Shown here in pieces: positions 20,077 through 29,600 of a DNA stretch of 64,000 nt (the stretch's first letter is position 1; every line of letters starts with the position of its first letter). Source of the DNA: Halomonas colorata (GTDB taxonomy: Bacteria; Pseudomonadota; Gammaproteobacteria; Pseudomonadales; Halomonadaceae); assembly GCF_014897985.1 (NCBI RefSeq), contig NZ_JABUZA010000020.1:1-64000 (forward strand), written 5' to 3'. The notes beneath the pieces are model-generated. The model saw only the letters and a program-made list of their open reading frames with translations, ran no database searches and was not told the DNA's origin. The position numbers and the translations under genes are program-made.

Positions 20077-21756
20077 TTAAACGGCACGGCGACGATAGGT
20101 ACGATACTCAGGCGACCAGCTCGCTTTCTCGATAGCTTCACGTAGCTTGGTGCCGCTGGTCGTCAACGCAACGCCATTATGTTGGGCGGTGGCGGCAACT
20201 TCGAAGGCAATCGACTGGCTGATTTCCCGAATACGCGAAAGCGGCGGCAACAATGCGCCTCTGCCCTCTTTAACGATCGGCGCTTCACGCGCCAGCGCCC
20301 GCGAAGCGCTCATCAGCATCTCGTCGGTAATCCGGTTCGCGTTGGCGGCAATTACGCCTAACCCAATACCCGGGAAGATATACGCATTGTTGCACTGAGC
20401 AATCGGATACGTACGGCCGTTATACACCACCGGTGCAAAGGGGCTGCCGGTAGCGACCAACGCCTGACCATCGGTCCAGCGAATCACATCTTCGGGCACC
20501 GCTTCTGCCTGAGAAGTCGGGTTGGAGAGCGGCATGATGACCGGGTGCTCGCAGCCGGCGTGCATGGTTTTCACTACCTGCTCGGTAAAGATACCGCGCT
20601 GGCCACACACACCAATCAATACCGTCGGCTTCATCTGGGCAATGGTTTCTTCCAGGCCCTGGCCATTCCACTCGGCGACCAGCGACGGGTCATGCGCCAG
20701 GCGGCGCTGGAAATCACGCTGCCACTCCTGATCTGAAGTCATCAAGCCTTCGCGGTCGACAACGAACACTCGCGCCCGCGCTTCGCTTTCCGTCAGGCCT
20801 TCAGCTTCCATTGCGACCACAACCTGCTCGGCAATCCCGCAACCGGCAGAACCACCGCCAACGAATACCACACGCTGCTGAGCAATGGTTTCTTCACGCG
20901 CCTGACAGGCCGCCATGAGCGTTCCTACGACAACAGATGCCGTGCCCTGAACATCATCGTTAAAACAGCACAGCTCGTTGCGATAGCGCTCAAGCAGCGG
21001 CACCGCATTCGCCTGAGCAAAATCTTCAAACTGCAGCAGCGCATTGGGCCAGCGACGTTTTAGCGCTGAAATGAACTCCGCCATAAAGGCATCGTACTCT
21101 TCCTGGCCTACCCGCTTATGGCGCCAGCCCATGTACATGGGGTCATCCAGCAGTGCCTGATTATTGGTGCCCACGTCGATCATGATCGGCAGGGTATGCG
21201 CGGGGCTAATGCCACCACAGGCGGTATACAGCGCCAGCTTACCAATCGGGATGCCCATGCCGCCGATGCCCTGATCGCCCAGACCCAGGATACGCTCGCC
21301 GTCGGTTACCACGATCACTTTAACGTTATCTTTAGTGGCGCTGCGTAGCATGTCATCCATATGCTCGCGATCCTGGTAGCCGATAAACAGGCCCCGGTGA
21401 TTGCGATAAATATTGGAGAATTCCTGGCACGCCTGACCAACGGTAGGCGTATAGATAATCGGCAGCATCTCTTCAAGATGCTCAGATACCAAGCGGAAGT
21501 AGAGCGTTTCGTTGTCGTCCTGAATGGCGCGCAGATAAATATGGCGTTCAAGATCGCTATTGCACTGCTGGTACTGGCGATAAGCGCGTTCTAACTGATC
21601 GTCAATGGTTTCGACATTTTGCGGCAGTAGGCCAATCAGGTTAAACGCCAATCGCTCTTCTTGAGTAAACGCGCTGCCTTTGTTCAATAGTGGCATTTCA
21701 AGTAAAGAAGGACCGGCGTAAGGAATATATAAGGGGCGTTTACTCGTCGTGGACAT
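20077..21756 (-). CDS. maeA: NAD-dependent malic enzyme
   Basis: MaeA oxidatively decarboxylates malate to pyruvate. The protein follows E. coli MaeA (SfcA) closely: [19 protein letters not shown] at the start, the malate-binding [14 protein letters not shown], the long [20 protein letters not shown] motif with the catalytic region, DFAQANA, and the NAD fold [14 protein letters not shown] prefer the ATG at 21756 (559 residues), which has GAGAG seven bases upstream. An earlier in-frame ATG at 21768 is possible. It is convergent with acnA. Confidence 0.95.
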   Translation of the reverse strand: MSTTSKRPLYIPYAGPSLLEMPLLNKGSAFTQEERLAFNLIGLLPQNVETIDDQLERAYRQYQQCNSDLERHIYLRAIQDDNETLYFRLVSEHLEEMLPIIYTPTVGQACQEFSNIYRNHRGLFIGYQDREHMDDMLRSATKDNVKVIVVTDGERILGLGDQGIGGMGIPIGKLALYTACGGISPAHTLPIMIDVGTNNQALLDDPMYMGWRHKRVGQEEYDAFMAEFISALKRRWPNALLQFEDFAQANAVPLLERYRNELCCFNDDVQGTASVVVGTLMAACQAREETIAQQRVVFVGGGSAGCGIAEQVVVAMEAEGLTESEARARVFVVDREGLMTSDQEWQRDFQRRLAHDPSLVAEWNGQGLEETIAQMKPTVLIGVCGQRGIFTEQVVKTMHAGCEHPVIMPLSNPTSQAEAVPEDVIRWTDGQALVATGSPFAPVVYNGRTYPIAQCNNAYIFPGIGLGVIAANANRITDEMLMSASRALAREAPIVKEGRGALLPPLSRIREISQSIAFEVAATAQHNGVALTTSGTKLREAIEKASWSPEYRTYRRRAV

Positions 21757-21874
21757 AGGCGCTCTCATTCGGGTCGAATTCTATTGCAATGCAGCAACGC
21801 TGGGCGTTGGCGGCGTTTGCCAATAATGTAACATGCTAGTACGACAAAGGTGGAAGTGACACATCGATTACGAT

Positions 21875-21903
21875 AAAAAACGCCCCGGCTTTGGGCCAGG
21901 GCG
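21875..21903 (-). terminator. Terminator for the YeeE/YedE gene
   Basis: Read leftward, a CGCCCTGGC...GCCGGGGCG stem (21903-21895 with 21889-21881, one mismatch) is followed by six Ts. It lies beyond the tandem repeat that follows the transporter stop, so that repeat would be transcribed in the mRNA 3' end. Confidence 0.85.
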
Positions 21904-21930
21904 CAGGGCTTAAAGCAGCTTTTAAATGGT

Positions 21931-22014
21931 TTTAAAACAGTTTTTAAAACGGTTCTTAAAACGGTATTTCAAACAGAATTTAAGACAGAATTTAAGACAG
22001 AATTTAAGACAGTA
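21931..22014. repeat. Tandem repeat of seven 12-base units
   Basis: Seven consecutive 12-base units of the form TTTAARACRGWW (plus strand) run from 21931 to 22014, with a decayed eighth unit before them. The three units nearest the transporter stop are nearly identical; the others have drifted. It lies in the 3' untranslated part of the YeeE/YedE gene, between its stop and its terminator. Confidence 0.9.
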
Positions 22015-22027
22015 ATTGCACAAGCGA

Positions 22028-23239
22028 TTAACTCGTTTTGGCAACCGGCTTACGACCTTCCACACCGCCGAAAAAGAACGGGCGCAGCTTAACGCCGAAC
22101 ATATTGCCCGCAAACGCCGCAACCAGCCATACCCAGCCGTGCAGGCTACCGGAGGCGATACCGCCAAAGTAAGCGCCAATATTGCAGCCAAACGCCAGGC
22201 GCGCACCATAGCCCAGCATTAGCCCACCGATGACTGCCGCCAATAACGAACGCAGCGGAATTTTAAAGTTAGGCGCAAAACGACCGGCCAAATGCGCGGC
22301 GGCCAACGCCCCCAGCATAATACCAACGTTCATCACCGTGGTGATATCGCTCCATACGCTGGCTTCAAGTGCTGCAGCGTTACCTTGGGACTGCCAATAC
22401 CCCCATTGGCTAACATCACCGCCCACCAGTTCAAACCCTTTGGCGCCCCACAATGCAAAGGCCGAGGTAATGCCCCACGGGCGGCCAGCCAGTGCCAAGG
22501 TAGCAAAATTCAAAAGCGCCAAGGCAACCGCCCCGGCTAACAGTGGCCAGGGCCCGGTTAGCCAGCGTTCAACACCCGGCTTTTCAACCACCGGTGCTCT
22601 TTCCAGCTGACCGTGGCGGCGCTTTTCCATCACCAGCGTAAAGGCAGCGATGGCGGCAAACAGCACCAGACTAATCGCTATTCCACCGCCCGTACCGGCA
22701 ATATCAATCAGCGAGACCGGCTGAAAGGCAGGTAAGCTCTGCCACCACGCAAAATGCGCCGTACCAATGACCGAGCCCACGATAAAGAACACCAGGGTAA
22801 TCAGCATGCGCGCATTGCCGCCACCCGCCGTAAATAGCGTCCCCGAGGCGCACCCACCCCCTAGCTGCATGCCTAAACCAAACAGAAACGCGCCAAACAG
22901 TACGGAAATACCAATAGGCGATACAAATCCACGTACTTCAGTGCCAAATAAGGTACCGGCGCCCAGCGCGGGAAAGAACAGCACAACGGCAATCGCCAGC
23001 ATGACCATTTGTGCACGCAGGCCACGCCCACGCCGGTCGGTAATAAATACTCGCCAGGCGGCAGTAAACCCAAAGGCTGCGTGGTACAGCACCATGCCCA
23101 ATAAACCGCCCACAATCATCAGTAGCCCGGTATTAGCGCCAAATACCACGCCTATCACTAATGCGCCGAGTACGATTGCCGCTGTGGCAATCAGCGGCAC
23201 CCGATAGCTGGTGGTCGCCGCGGGTGTTATCGTTGACAT
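22028..23239 (-). CDS. YeeE/YedE family sulfur-compound transporter
   Basis: This is a multi-pass inner-membrane protein (403 residues, about nine or more hydrophobic segments) of the YeeE/YedE (TsuA-like) family, some members of which import thiosulfate. The two family repeats each show the conserved cysteine motif: GGGCASGTLFTAGGG in the first half and FGCNIGAYFGGIASGSLHGW in the second. These cysteines are thought to relay the sulfur compound. No TusA-like (TsuB) partner is beside it, so the substrate is open. A region rich in hairpins and tandem repeats follows the stop. Confidence 0.85.
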   Translation of the reverse strand: MSTITPAATTSYRVPLIATAAIVLGALVIGVVFGANTGLLMIVGGLLGMVLYHAAFGFTAAWRVFITDRRGRGLRAQMVMLAIAVVLFFPALGAGTLFGTEVRGFVSPIGISVLFGAFLFGLGMQLGGGCASGTLFTAGGGNARMLITLVFFIVGSVIGTAHFAWWQSLPAFQPVSLIDIAGTGGGIAISLVLFAAIAAFTLVMEKRRHGQLERAPVVEKPGVERWLTGPWPLLAGAVALALLNFATLALAGRPWGITSAFALWGAKGFELVGGDVSQWGYWQSQGNAAALEASVWSDITTVMNVGIMLGALAAAHLAGRFAPNFKIPLRSLLAAVIGGLMLGYGARLAFGCNIGAYFGGIASGSLHGWVWLVAAFAGNMFGVKLRPFFFGGVEGRKPVAKTS

Positions 23240-23332
23240 ACAGTCACCTTCATCTTTTCAACGCCAAAAGCGCCTGCAATCAATCAGGCGCTATGGTCAA
23301 TGTGGATAATGGCGATAAGCTTAACGCCGCGC

Positions 23333-24340
23333 TCAGATAGAAGCTAATACATCGCAAGATCTAGCGCGCAAATACTGGCGGGCTAAATGAGCGGTCCCCT
23401 GAATATATCCCTTGCCTAATTCGTGGGCGGTGGGGCTTTCTGCATGCGTTGCCAGCCAGGCACTCAGCATAATGCGGCGAAGCATAATAAACGTATCCAA
23501 CGCGGCGACGTCTTCCTCCTCGAACGTAGCCATGCTTCGATAGCCTCGGACCCACGCATCGCGCAATTCGGGCACCATGGGATTGAGCTCGTGAAAACTG
23601 ATCGCGGCGGCAAAGTCATAGGCGTACCAGCAAAAGCCACTGTCGTCGAAGTCGATCACCGTGAGCCGGTCGTCACTGACTAATAAATTCGCTAGCCGCA
23701 AATCCCCATGAACCAGCCCATAACGGTCTCCCCGATCACCATATTCTGCTATAAGCGCATAAATATGCTCAATGGCCTGATGGATGTCGCGTTTATCGTC
23801 ACGCGTAATACCGGGCGCTTCTCGCCAATCACCCCACAACCCATCAGGCGCAATCATGGTGTCGAGATGCCAGCGTTTACGCGTAAAATCTTTGGGTGGC
23901 TGCCATGCTTTACTGTGCTTATGTAACGAGGCCGTGACGGCGCCCAGCGTTGCAAACCAGTTAGGCAGTTCTTGCCCAACATGGGGTTCATGGCCGCTCA
24001 CATACTCAAACGCTACCGCGTGAAACTCGCGATTATCCGTATGGATGCTTACGACAGAGTTTTTACTAGTGGAGCTAATTGGCCGCGGCGTGTGAATATT
24101 ACTGGAGTCACGCAGGGCATTAATCCAGGTAATTTCGGACTCGATCTCCCGCCGCTCGTGATACCCAGGGCGGTTAACGCGAATTACCCTTTTGTCACCG
24201 GTGTGCGGGTCCTCGGCAACGAACGTGGCATTTTCCGATGTGGTCAGCAGTTCAACTCGGGTGTCATGAGACATCTTCCAAACATCGAGCGATTGGTAAA
24301 TTCCCGACTTGAATTCATCGATCAATGCTTGTGTATACAC
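23333..24340 (-). CDS. APH-fold phosphotransferase (kinase of unknown substrate)
   Basis: This protein of 335 residues has an aminoglycoside phosphotransferase/choline kinase fold. The catalytic loop is GLVHGDLRLANLLV and the metal-binding motif is VIDFDDSGF, both complete. The N-lobe is less conserved. The start is a GTG at 24340 with GGAGG a few bases upstream. Similar proteins act on homoserine, hydroxylysine or cell stress targets (SrkA-like), and nothing here singles out one. It lies between a sulfur transporter and an AI-2E permease with no overlap, so the context does not help. Confidence 0.8.
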   Translation of the reverse strand: MYTQALIDEFKSGIYQSLDVWKMSHDTRVELLTTSENATFVAEDPHTGDKRVIRVNRPGYHERREIESEITWINALRDSSNIHTPRPISSTSKNSVVSIHTDNREFHAVAFEYVSGHEPHVGQELPNWFATLGAVTASLHKHSKAWQPPKDFTRKRWHLDTMIAPDGLWGDWREAPGITRDDKRDIHQAIEHIYALIAEYGDRGDRYGLVHGDLRLANLLVSDDRLTVIDFDDSGFCWYAYDFAAAISFHELNPMVPELRDAWVRGYRSMATFEEEDVAALDTFIMLRRIMLSAWLATHAESPTAHELGKGYIQGTAHLARQYLRARSCDVLASI

Positions 24341-24394
24341 CTACGCCTCCCTTCACCCGCTTTGTTAATGTGCAGCACACGTTGATATGCCTGC

Positions 24395-25408
24395 CTACGA
24401 CGCCTCTTCTTCTCGCGTGACGTAGAGTCGGTTGACCATTACAAACACCACAACGGTCAGCGGGGCCGCCAATAACAGACCCGCGATGCCAAATAGCGTA
24501 CTGGCGGCAAACAGTGAAAACAGCAGTATTGCAGGGGGGAGGTTAACAGCGCGCTGCTGAACCAGCGGCTGTAAAATGTTGCCTTCAATTTGCTGAATAA
24601 TCGTGTAGGCAATCAATACAAACAGTGCCGTTTGAGGGCTGACCGTATAGGCAAGCAAGAGCGCGGGAATCGCCGCGACAAGCGGCCCCACCAGCGGCAC
24701 AAAATCCAGTAGCCCGGCAATAAGCCCCAGCCCCAGCGGCGCCGGAACATCCAACAACCACATGCTGATACCCACCAACAGCCCGGTGACCACCATGGCC
24801 ACTAACTGCCCGCCCAGCCAGAAACGCAGCGCCTTACCGCTATCGTCAAGCGCCTCTCCCAAACGTGGGCGGCTTTTAATCGGCGCAAGCAACAATAAGC
24901 CACGGCGGTAAACATCCGGCTGCGCCGCAAAATAAACCATCCCCACGATAAGCGCGAAGAAGTTGACCACGCTCCCCCCCATCGAGACGACGACCATGCC
25001 AATTTGAGAAATGCCGTTCCCAAACATGCTGCCTGCTCGATCAGCGGCGTTATCCAACAGCGGCGCCAGCGATGTTCCCTCAATACGCTCCTGCAACTGC
25101 GCCCAAGCATCGGGCAGCAATGAGGTCAAGGCTTCCAGCTCGGAAGAAACCTGCGCCCCAAACGCCCAACTGATCAGCCCCAAGACCACTATCAAGCCGA
25201 TAATAACGGTTAACAGCGCAAGCCAGCGGGGCGCCCCCAACCGCAGCAGCGGCGCCATACAGGTTTGCAGCACACAGGCGCCCACCACCGCACCAAAAAT
25301 CAAGATAAGCAAGCCAACAAGCTTCCAAAGTACTAACGCCACGACCCCCAGCATTAATACAATCAGCGCGTATTCCGTAAACGTCCGTTGTCGATCAGTG
25401 GTGTGCAT
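24395..25408 (-). CDS. AI-2E family transporter
   Basis: A 337-residue membrane protein of the AI-2E exporter/PerM family (PF01594 type), with clustered N-terminal and C-terminal membrane helices around a soluble middle. The family motif DFVPLVGPLVAAIPALLLA and the later GNILQPLVQ segment are present. Some members export autoinducer-2 and others act in sodium-proton exchange in halophiles; the sequence does not decide which. It is downstream of the T6SS operon but outside it. Confidence 0.85.
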   Translation of the reverse strand: MHTTDRQRTFTEYALIVLMLGVVALVLWKLVGLLILIFGAVVGACVLQTCMAPLLRLGAPRWLALLTVIIGLIVVLGLISWAFGAQVSSELEALTSLLPDAWAQLQERIEGTSLAPLLDNAADRAGSMFGNGISQIGMVVVSMGGSVVNFFALIVGMVYFAAQPDVYRRGLLLLAPIKSRPRLGEALDDSGKALRFWLGGQLVAMVVTGLLVGISMWLLDVPAPLGLGLIAGLLDFVPLVGPLVAAIPALLLAYTVSPQTALFVLIAYTIIQQIEGNILQPLVQQRAVNLPPAILLFSLFAASTLFGIAGLLLAAPLTVVVFVMVNRLYVTREEEAS

Positions 25409-25782
25409 TCACTCTTTCCTTTGTTGATGCGTTGCTATCGCCAAGCCCTAGGCACGCTTGATGACACGCCTAGCTTGTGTGAGAAGCACTATAGATCATT
25501 AGACGCTCTAGATATTTATATTCTGTTCTGCGCTTGGCGTGCTTTAAAGGGGTATGTAGGATAAATGCCAAGTGAAAGAAGCACCGTTACTTCAAAGCGC
25601 TTTTCAAGGTTGTCCATTTTGATAAATATATCGCCGCACTGATAGGCCGCTAAGTTCAGGCAAGATGCATTTCGCTAGGCATTAGGCATTCGGTGTATCG
25701 GCAGGTACGGTAGAAACGTACCTACTGCATCAGTAGAGCCGGGTAATCTAAGGGCAAAAAACAATCGGTCCTATTCACTACC
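25409..25782. other. Gene-poor gap at the end of the T6SS operon
   Basis: I see no convincing gene in this 374-base stretch. It contains a hairpin (AGGTACG/CGTACCT, 25703-25723, extended by flanking GC pairs) and a direct repeat TAGGCATTAGGCATT at about 25676-25690. A short leftward frame includes a 34-codon stretch starting MDNLEKRFEV, but there is no ribosome site. It may be the decayed remainder of genes that once followed the PAAR-like gene. Confidence 0.5.
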
Positions 25783-26028
25783 TTAAGTGCCCCCGCCGCT
25801 ACCACTGCCGATGACGACATCTCCACGGTTAACCGAATGCCCTGTTAACCCAACGAGTTTACCGTCCACGAAAATTGTGGCGGAGGCACTGCCTGCGATG
25901 ACAGATGAGGGAGCATAACCGTGGTGCTCAGTACCAATGTCCTCTACCGATACAAATTCCTTGCCAATATTGAGTGCCCCTTTTTCAAGCCAGGGTGTGT
26001 AGTTAACATCCTTAGATCATTTTATTCA
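25783..26028 (-). pseudogene. PAAR-like spike-tip protein, broken start
   Basis: PAAR proteins cap the VgrG spike of the T6SS. Directly after the GNAT gene a leftward frame encodes a small PAAR-like domain: HGYAPSSVIAGSASATIFVD, then GKLVGLTGHSVNRGDVVIG and a GSGSGGGT tail, stop at 25783. The frame begins ATG-AAT-AAA at 26028, overlapping the GNAT stop, but codon 4 is TGA. After that TGA no ATG, GTG or TTG start occurs until deep inside the domain. A frameshift from an ATG at 26009 is another possible repair. So the gene is probably dead, or holds a sequencing error. Its place at the end of the T6SS operon supports the reading. Confidence 0.55.
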
Positions 26029-26606
26029 TCCCACTGGGCGGGCGCCTCAAAGCTTGCAACGTTATCGGCATCTACGTGCATGCGCTGAAAGCCTGCCGCT
26101 TCGAGGCTTGAAACGGCTGAGGCGCACTCCAGCGGTAAACGTACCTGTATGGGTACGCCATACAGTGTGCGCTTGGCCGCCTGAAGTAGCCGCGTGCCGT
26201 GGCGGCTACCTTTCCAATCACTATCGATAAAGAAAAAGCGTAGTTGCCAGGCGGCTTCGTCATCGGGGCGGCACGCCAGCAACATGCCCAGCGGTGGCCC
26301 TTCACCATGGCGTAGCGCCAGTAGCCTGCCTTGCCAATGGGCAACCTGCTGCTGCTCACGCTGAAGCCAGACCTGACGATGAACAGTAAATTCCAATGCA
26401 CGCCTGAGCGTATCCAGGTACGCCTTGTCACGAATGACCCAAGGTGAATGACCGCGCGCATCGGCTTGGTATACGGCTTCAATAAAGCAGTCTATATCTT
26501 CACTCTGTGCTTCCACCAAGTGCTGAACCGCGGACTGCAGCACCGAGCGCTGGGGACGCTCGGCACGTGATGGAAGCGAAAAAACGCGTTTAAGTATCGT
26601 TAGCAT
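26022..26606 (-). CDS. GNAT-like acetyltransferase encoded in the T6SS operon
   Basis: A 194-residue protein whose C-terminal two thirds look like a GNAT fold: RLLALRHGEGPPLGMLLA (beta strands), FFIDSDWKGSRHGTRLLQAA (acetyl-CoA pyrophosphate-loop region, degenerate) and SAVSSLEAAGFQRMHVD (typical GNAT end). The N-terminal 50 residues are basic and unassigned. The preferred start (ATG 26606) has AGGA seven bases upstream and lies inside the end of tssM, so translation is coupled. In the V. cholerae cluster this position holds vasL, to which I see no similarity. The substrate is unknown; a T6SS subunit or effector is an inference from position. Confidence 0.6.
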   Translation of the reverse strand: MLTILKRVFSLPSRAERPQRSVLQSAVQHLVEAQSEDIDCFIEAVYQADARGHSPWVIRDKAYLDTLRRALEFTVHRQVWLQREQQQVAHWQGRLLALRHGEGPPLGMLLACRPDDEAAWQLRFFFIDSDWKGSRHGTRLLQAAKRTLYGVPIQVRLPLECASAVSSLEAAGFQRMHVDADNVASFEAPAQWDE

Positions 26607-29600
26607 ACGTTTCCTGCTCCGCATAGAGGGCCGATGGCAGTTGGAAGCCCGCTACCAGCGAACGGCTGAAGGGGTTTTGGCCACCGTTCGTACCTAGGCG
26701 GTAGCGCATGCTGCCCCCATCCACTGTAAAGCGAACCTCAAGATTGCGTTCGTCCTCACGGCTTAGCTCAGCTTCATCCAGCAAGCGGAACCATGCCCAG
26801 GCGCCGTCGCGCGATATGCTGCGGGGCGAGCGGTTGACCTGGCTGGGCACCAGGGTGATACGACTATCGGTGCCGCCGCGCAGCGCATTGGGCCAGATCA
26901 TCGAAACACGACTTGCCGCACTGTGCGTGTACTCGATCAGTTGCCCATCAACGCTGATAACGCTACGCCGCTTGTCCGGACTCAAGCTGATCGGCTCTAG
27001 CGCAAACTCAACGTCCAGTGCGCCATCTCGATCAAAATAGGCGCGCTGAATTTTTTCAGCGCGCTCAACTGCCACCAGCACGCTTTCACGCAGCAAGGAA
27101 TTTCCCTGAGCATCCACCAGATACTCGGGCGCGCCTTCGATAAAGGGTTTGAGGTTGTCTTGATAGAACGTATCCAGAATGCCCGAGGGTGCGAAAAAAT
27201 CCTCGAAATCATTCAGTGCCACATCACTGGATGCGTTGGGCACCAATGGATAACGGCCTGCCAACTGGGTCTGATAAGGTGCTACCACCGCATCCAGCCA
27301 TAAGGTTTCCAGATGACTGATCGCGCGCGCCATGATGAGCTGCCAGCTCTGATCAGCTAGGCTTTGCAGCATGCTGGCTACCGGCTCAGGTGAGTTTTCA
27401 GCGATGCGTTGCAGATTATGGATGGGGTCGCTACCGCGCAGGGAAAGCCTATCGCGTGCTTGGAGGAAAGCTGCCTGACCTGAGTCCCCCGCCTCTTCAA
27501 TATCCAGCAGGTAGTCACGCAGTTCTGCAATGGCCTGTTTGATTTCGGAAAGTTCTACCGCGCTGCTGCCGTTCTCCTGGGCAAGCTGATTGATAGCCCT
27601 GAAGGGCTGCTCGATAGCATGCGCCATCTGGTAGCGTTGCGAGTTTTCCAGCGCTTCACGCGCTGCTTCGTCATCCGCGGGAAGCTCCGGATAGAGGCTT
27701 GTATTGCCCTCCACCTCGGCCAACAGACGATCAAGCGGCCGCTGAGAGCCTGCCAACGCATCGGCAACCACAATCGCTTGACGAATATCGGGCAGCGGAA
27801 CAAGGAAGGTATTACTCAAGGCATCACGCCAGCTTACGTGGTAGTCGCTGGTATAGTGCTCGCGCAAGTCATCCTGCAACTGGCGCTGATCAGCGCTGCT
27901 GAAGTTGATATTGTCACGCTGGCCTAATACCCATAAATCAATAAGCGCAAGCTCGGTGGCCTGGTCCAGCTGCTTGAGGAACCCATTTTCAAAGCCGTTC
28001 TGGGTAACGAAATGAGGCAGCTGCAAATAGGCAGGCTCGTCGTTTCGCGCCATGAAGACCGTGTTGAACATGCTGCCTACACCATGACGCAAATCCAGTG
28101 CATCGTTTTGACGCTGACTGTTGGTCTTCATCGTGGCATACACACGCTCGTCCATCGGCTGGCGCGACAGTTCTTCCTGTGCAGCGTTCAAGCTACCGCG
28201 CAATGGTGTCATCGCAATTTCAGCCTGGCGGTCACCCTGCGCAATTCGTCCTTCTAAATCGCCATAGCGTAGCGCGTAGTCCAGGTGCGCCAGCAAGTCA
28301 TCCTGAACAGTACCTTGCTGAGGGAACAGCAGTTGCCAACGGCGCTCCATGAAGTCGTGTACGCGCTCAGGTTGACGACCACTGGCATCGGACATCATGC
28401 GCACAATCCTCAATAGCGCCAGCTTGCCGTTGCTGCCCTCCGCTTCACGGTTCATATCGTCAACGATGCCCAGCATGATGGCGGGCAGGAATTGATATTC
28501 CAGCATGGCCAGATAGGCATTCTCGATTTCCCCACCGACAAAATGGCCCTGATAAAGCCCCATGTCCGCCAGAAAGGGCGAATGTGTCCGAAAATCGCCA
28601 AAGGTCTGCAGCGCATCGCGCAGACGATTCAATGGCTCTAGCATTTCATAGCCCGTCGGGTCATCGTTCTGGAAGGTGTCTGGCTGCGCGGCAATAAAGG
28701 ATTCCATGCGCTGCTCAACGCTTGCCAATGCAGCAGAGTTTTTCTGGTAGAAGTAGCTCCACCCACCTATAAGCAAGACGCTGCCAGCGATGCAGGTAAA
28801 CACGCACGCCTGACGTACTTTCTGGCGTTGACGCATCACCTTGGCGTTATCCCCGGCAAGCCCTGCCTCCGGATAAATGACCTTTTCAAACAACTCTTCG
28901 GTAAAGTAAAGCGCATTGCGCGCCGCACGGTGGGCCGGCTGTACGCTGTCTGACATGCCATAGCGGCGTGCGGCGGCATCAACAAAGGGATCTTCGGGTA
29001 CGCCCTGTTGGTATACCGATGTGAAGTACGTACCACGTACAATCGCGGCGGTTGAGAACTGATCGCTGGAAAGAATATCGTTCAGAAAACCAAAAAGCAC
29101 ATCGCGCAGGCCAGCCAACTGACGCACAAAGCGGAATATGGACTCACGTTCCTCACGATCACGACACTCGGCAAGCATATTGGGCATGAGACTGTTCAAG
29201 CGCTCCAGCATGCTGTCATAAGCACCCAAGAACTCTTTTTCCCACTGCCCGGCCGAATCTATCGACTCAGGGGAGAAAGTAAATCCTAGCGGCGCCTTAC
29301 GCTCGGCACGCGAGTAGCGACGGAAAAAGTCATCAAAGCCATGCAGCAGGTCCATTTTGCTGAACGTGACATAAACCGGCAGCCTCGAACCATGGCGTTC
29401 CATAAGCTCACGCAGACGACTACGCAGCAAGGCAGCATACGCCTTGCGGATTGTGACCTGCGCATGGCTCAACCGTGCCAGATCCAGTACCAGCACGACA
29501 CCATCCAAGGGGCGCTGCGTCCGGTTACGATCCAACCAGTCAACAAAATGATCCCATAGTCGGCTCTGCAGGGCCTGAGGCTCGCCTTCTTCCAGAGCGC

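Noticed and set aside
21931..22014. CRISPR array
   Set aside because: The repeats are contiguous 12-base units without spacers and no cas genes are nearby.
21922..22209. Leftward 95-codon frame ending in CLKF-type tetrapeptide repeats
   Set aside because: Most of it lies inside the YeeE/YedE gene in another frame, and its repeat part is just the 12-base tandem repeat read through. It has no ribosome site of its own.
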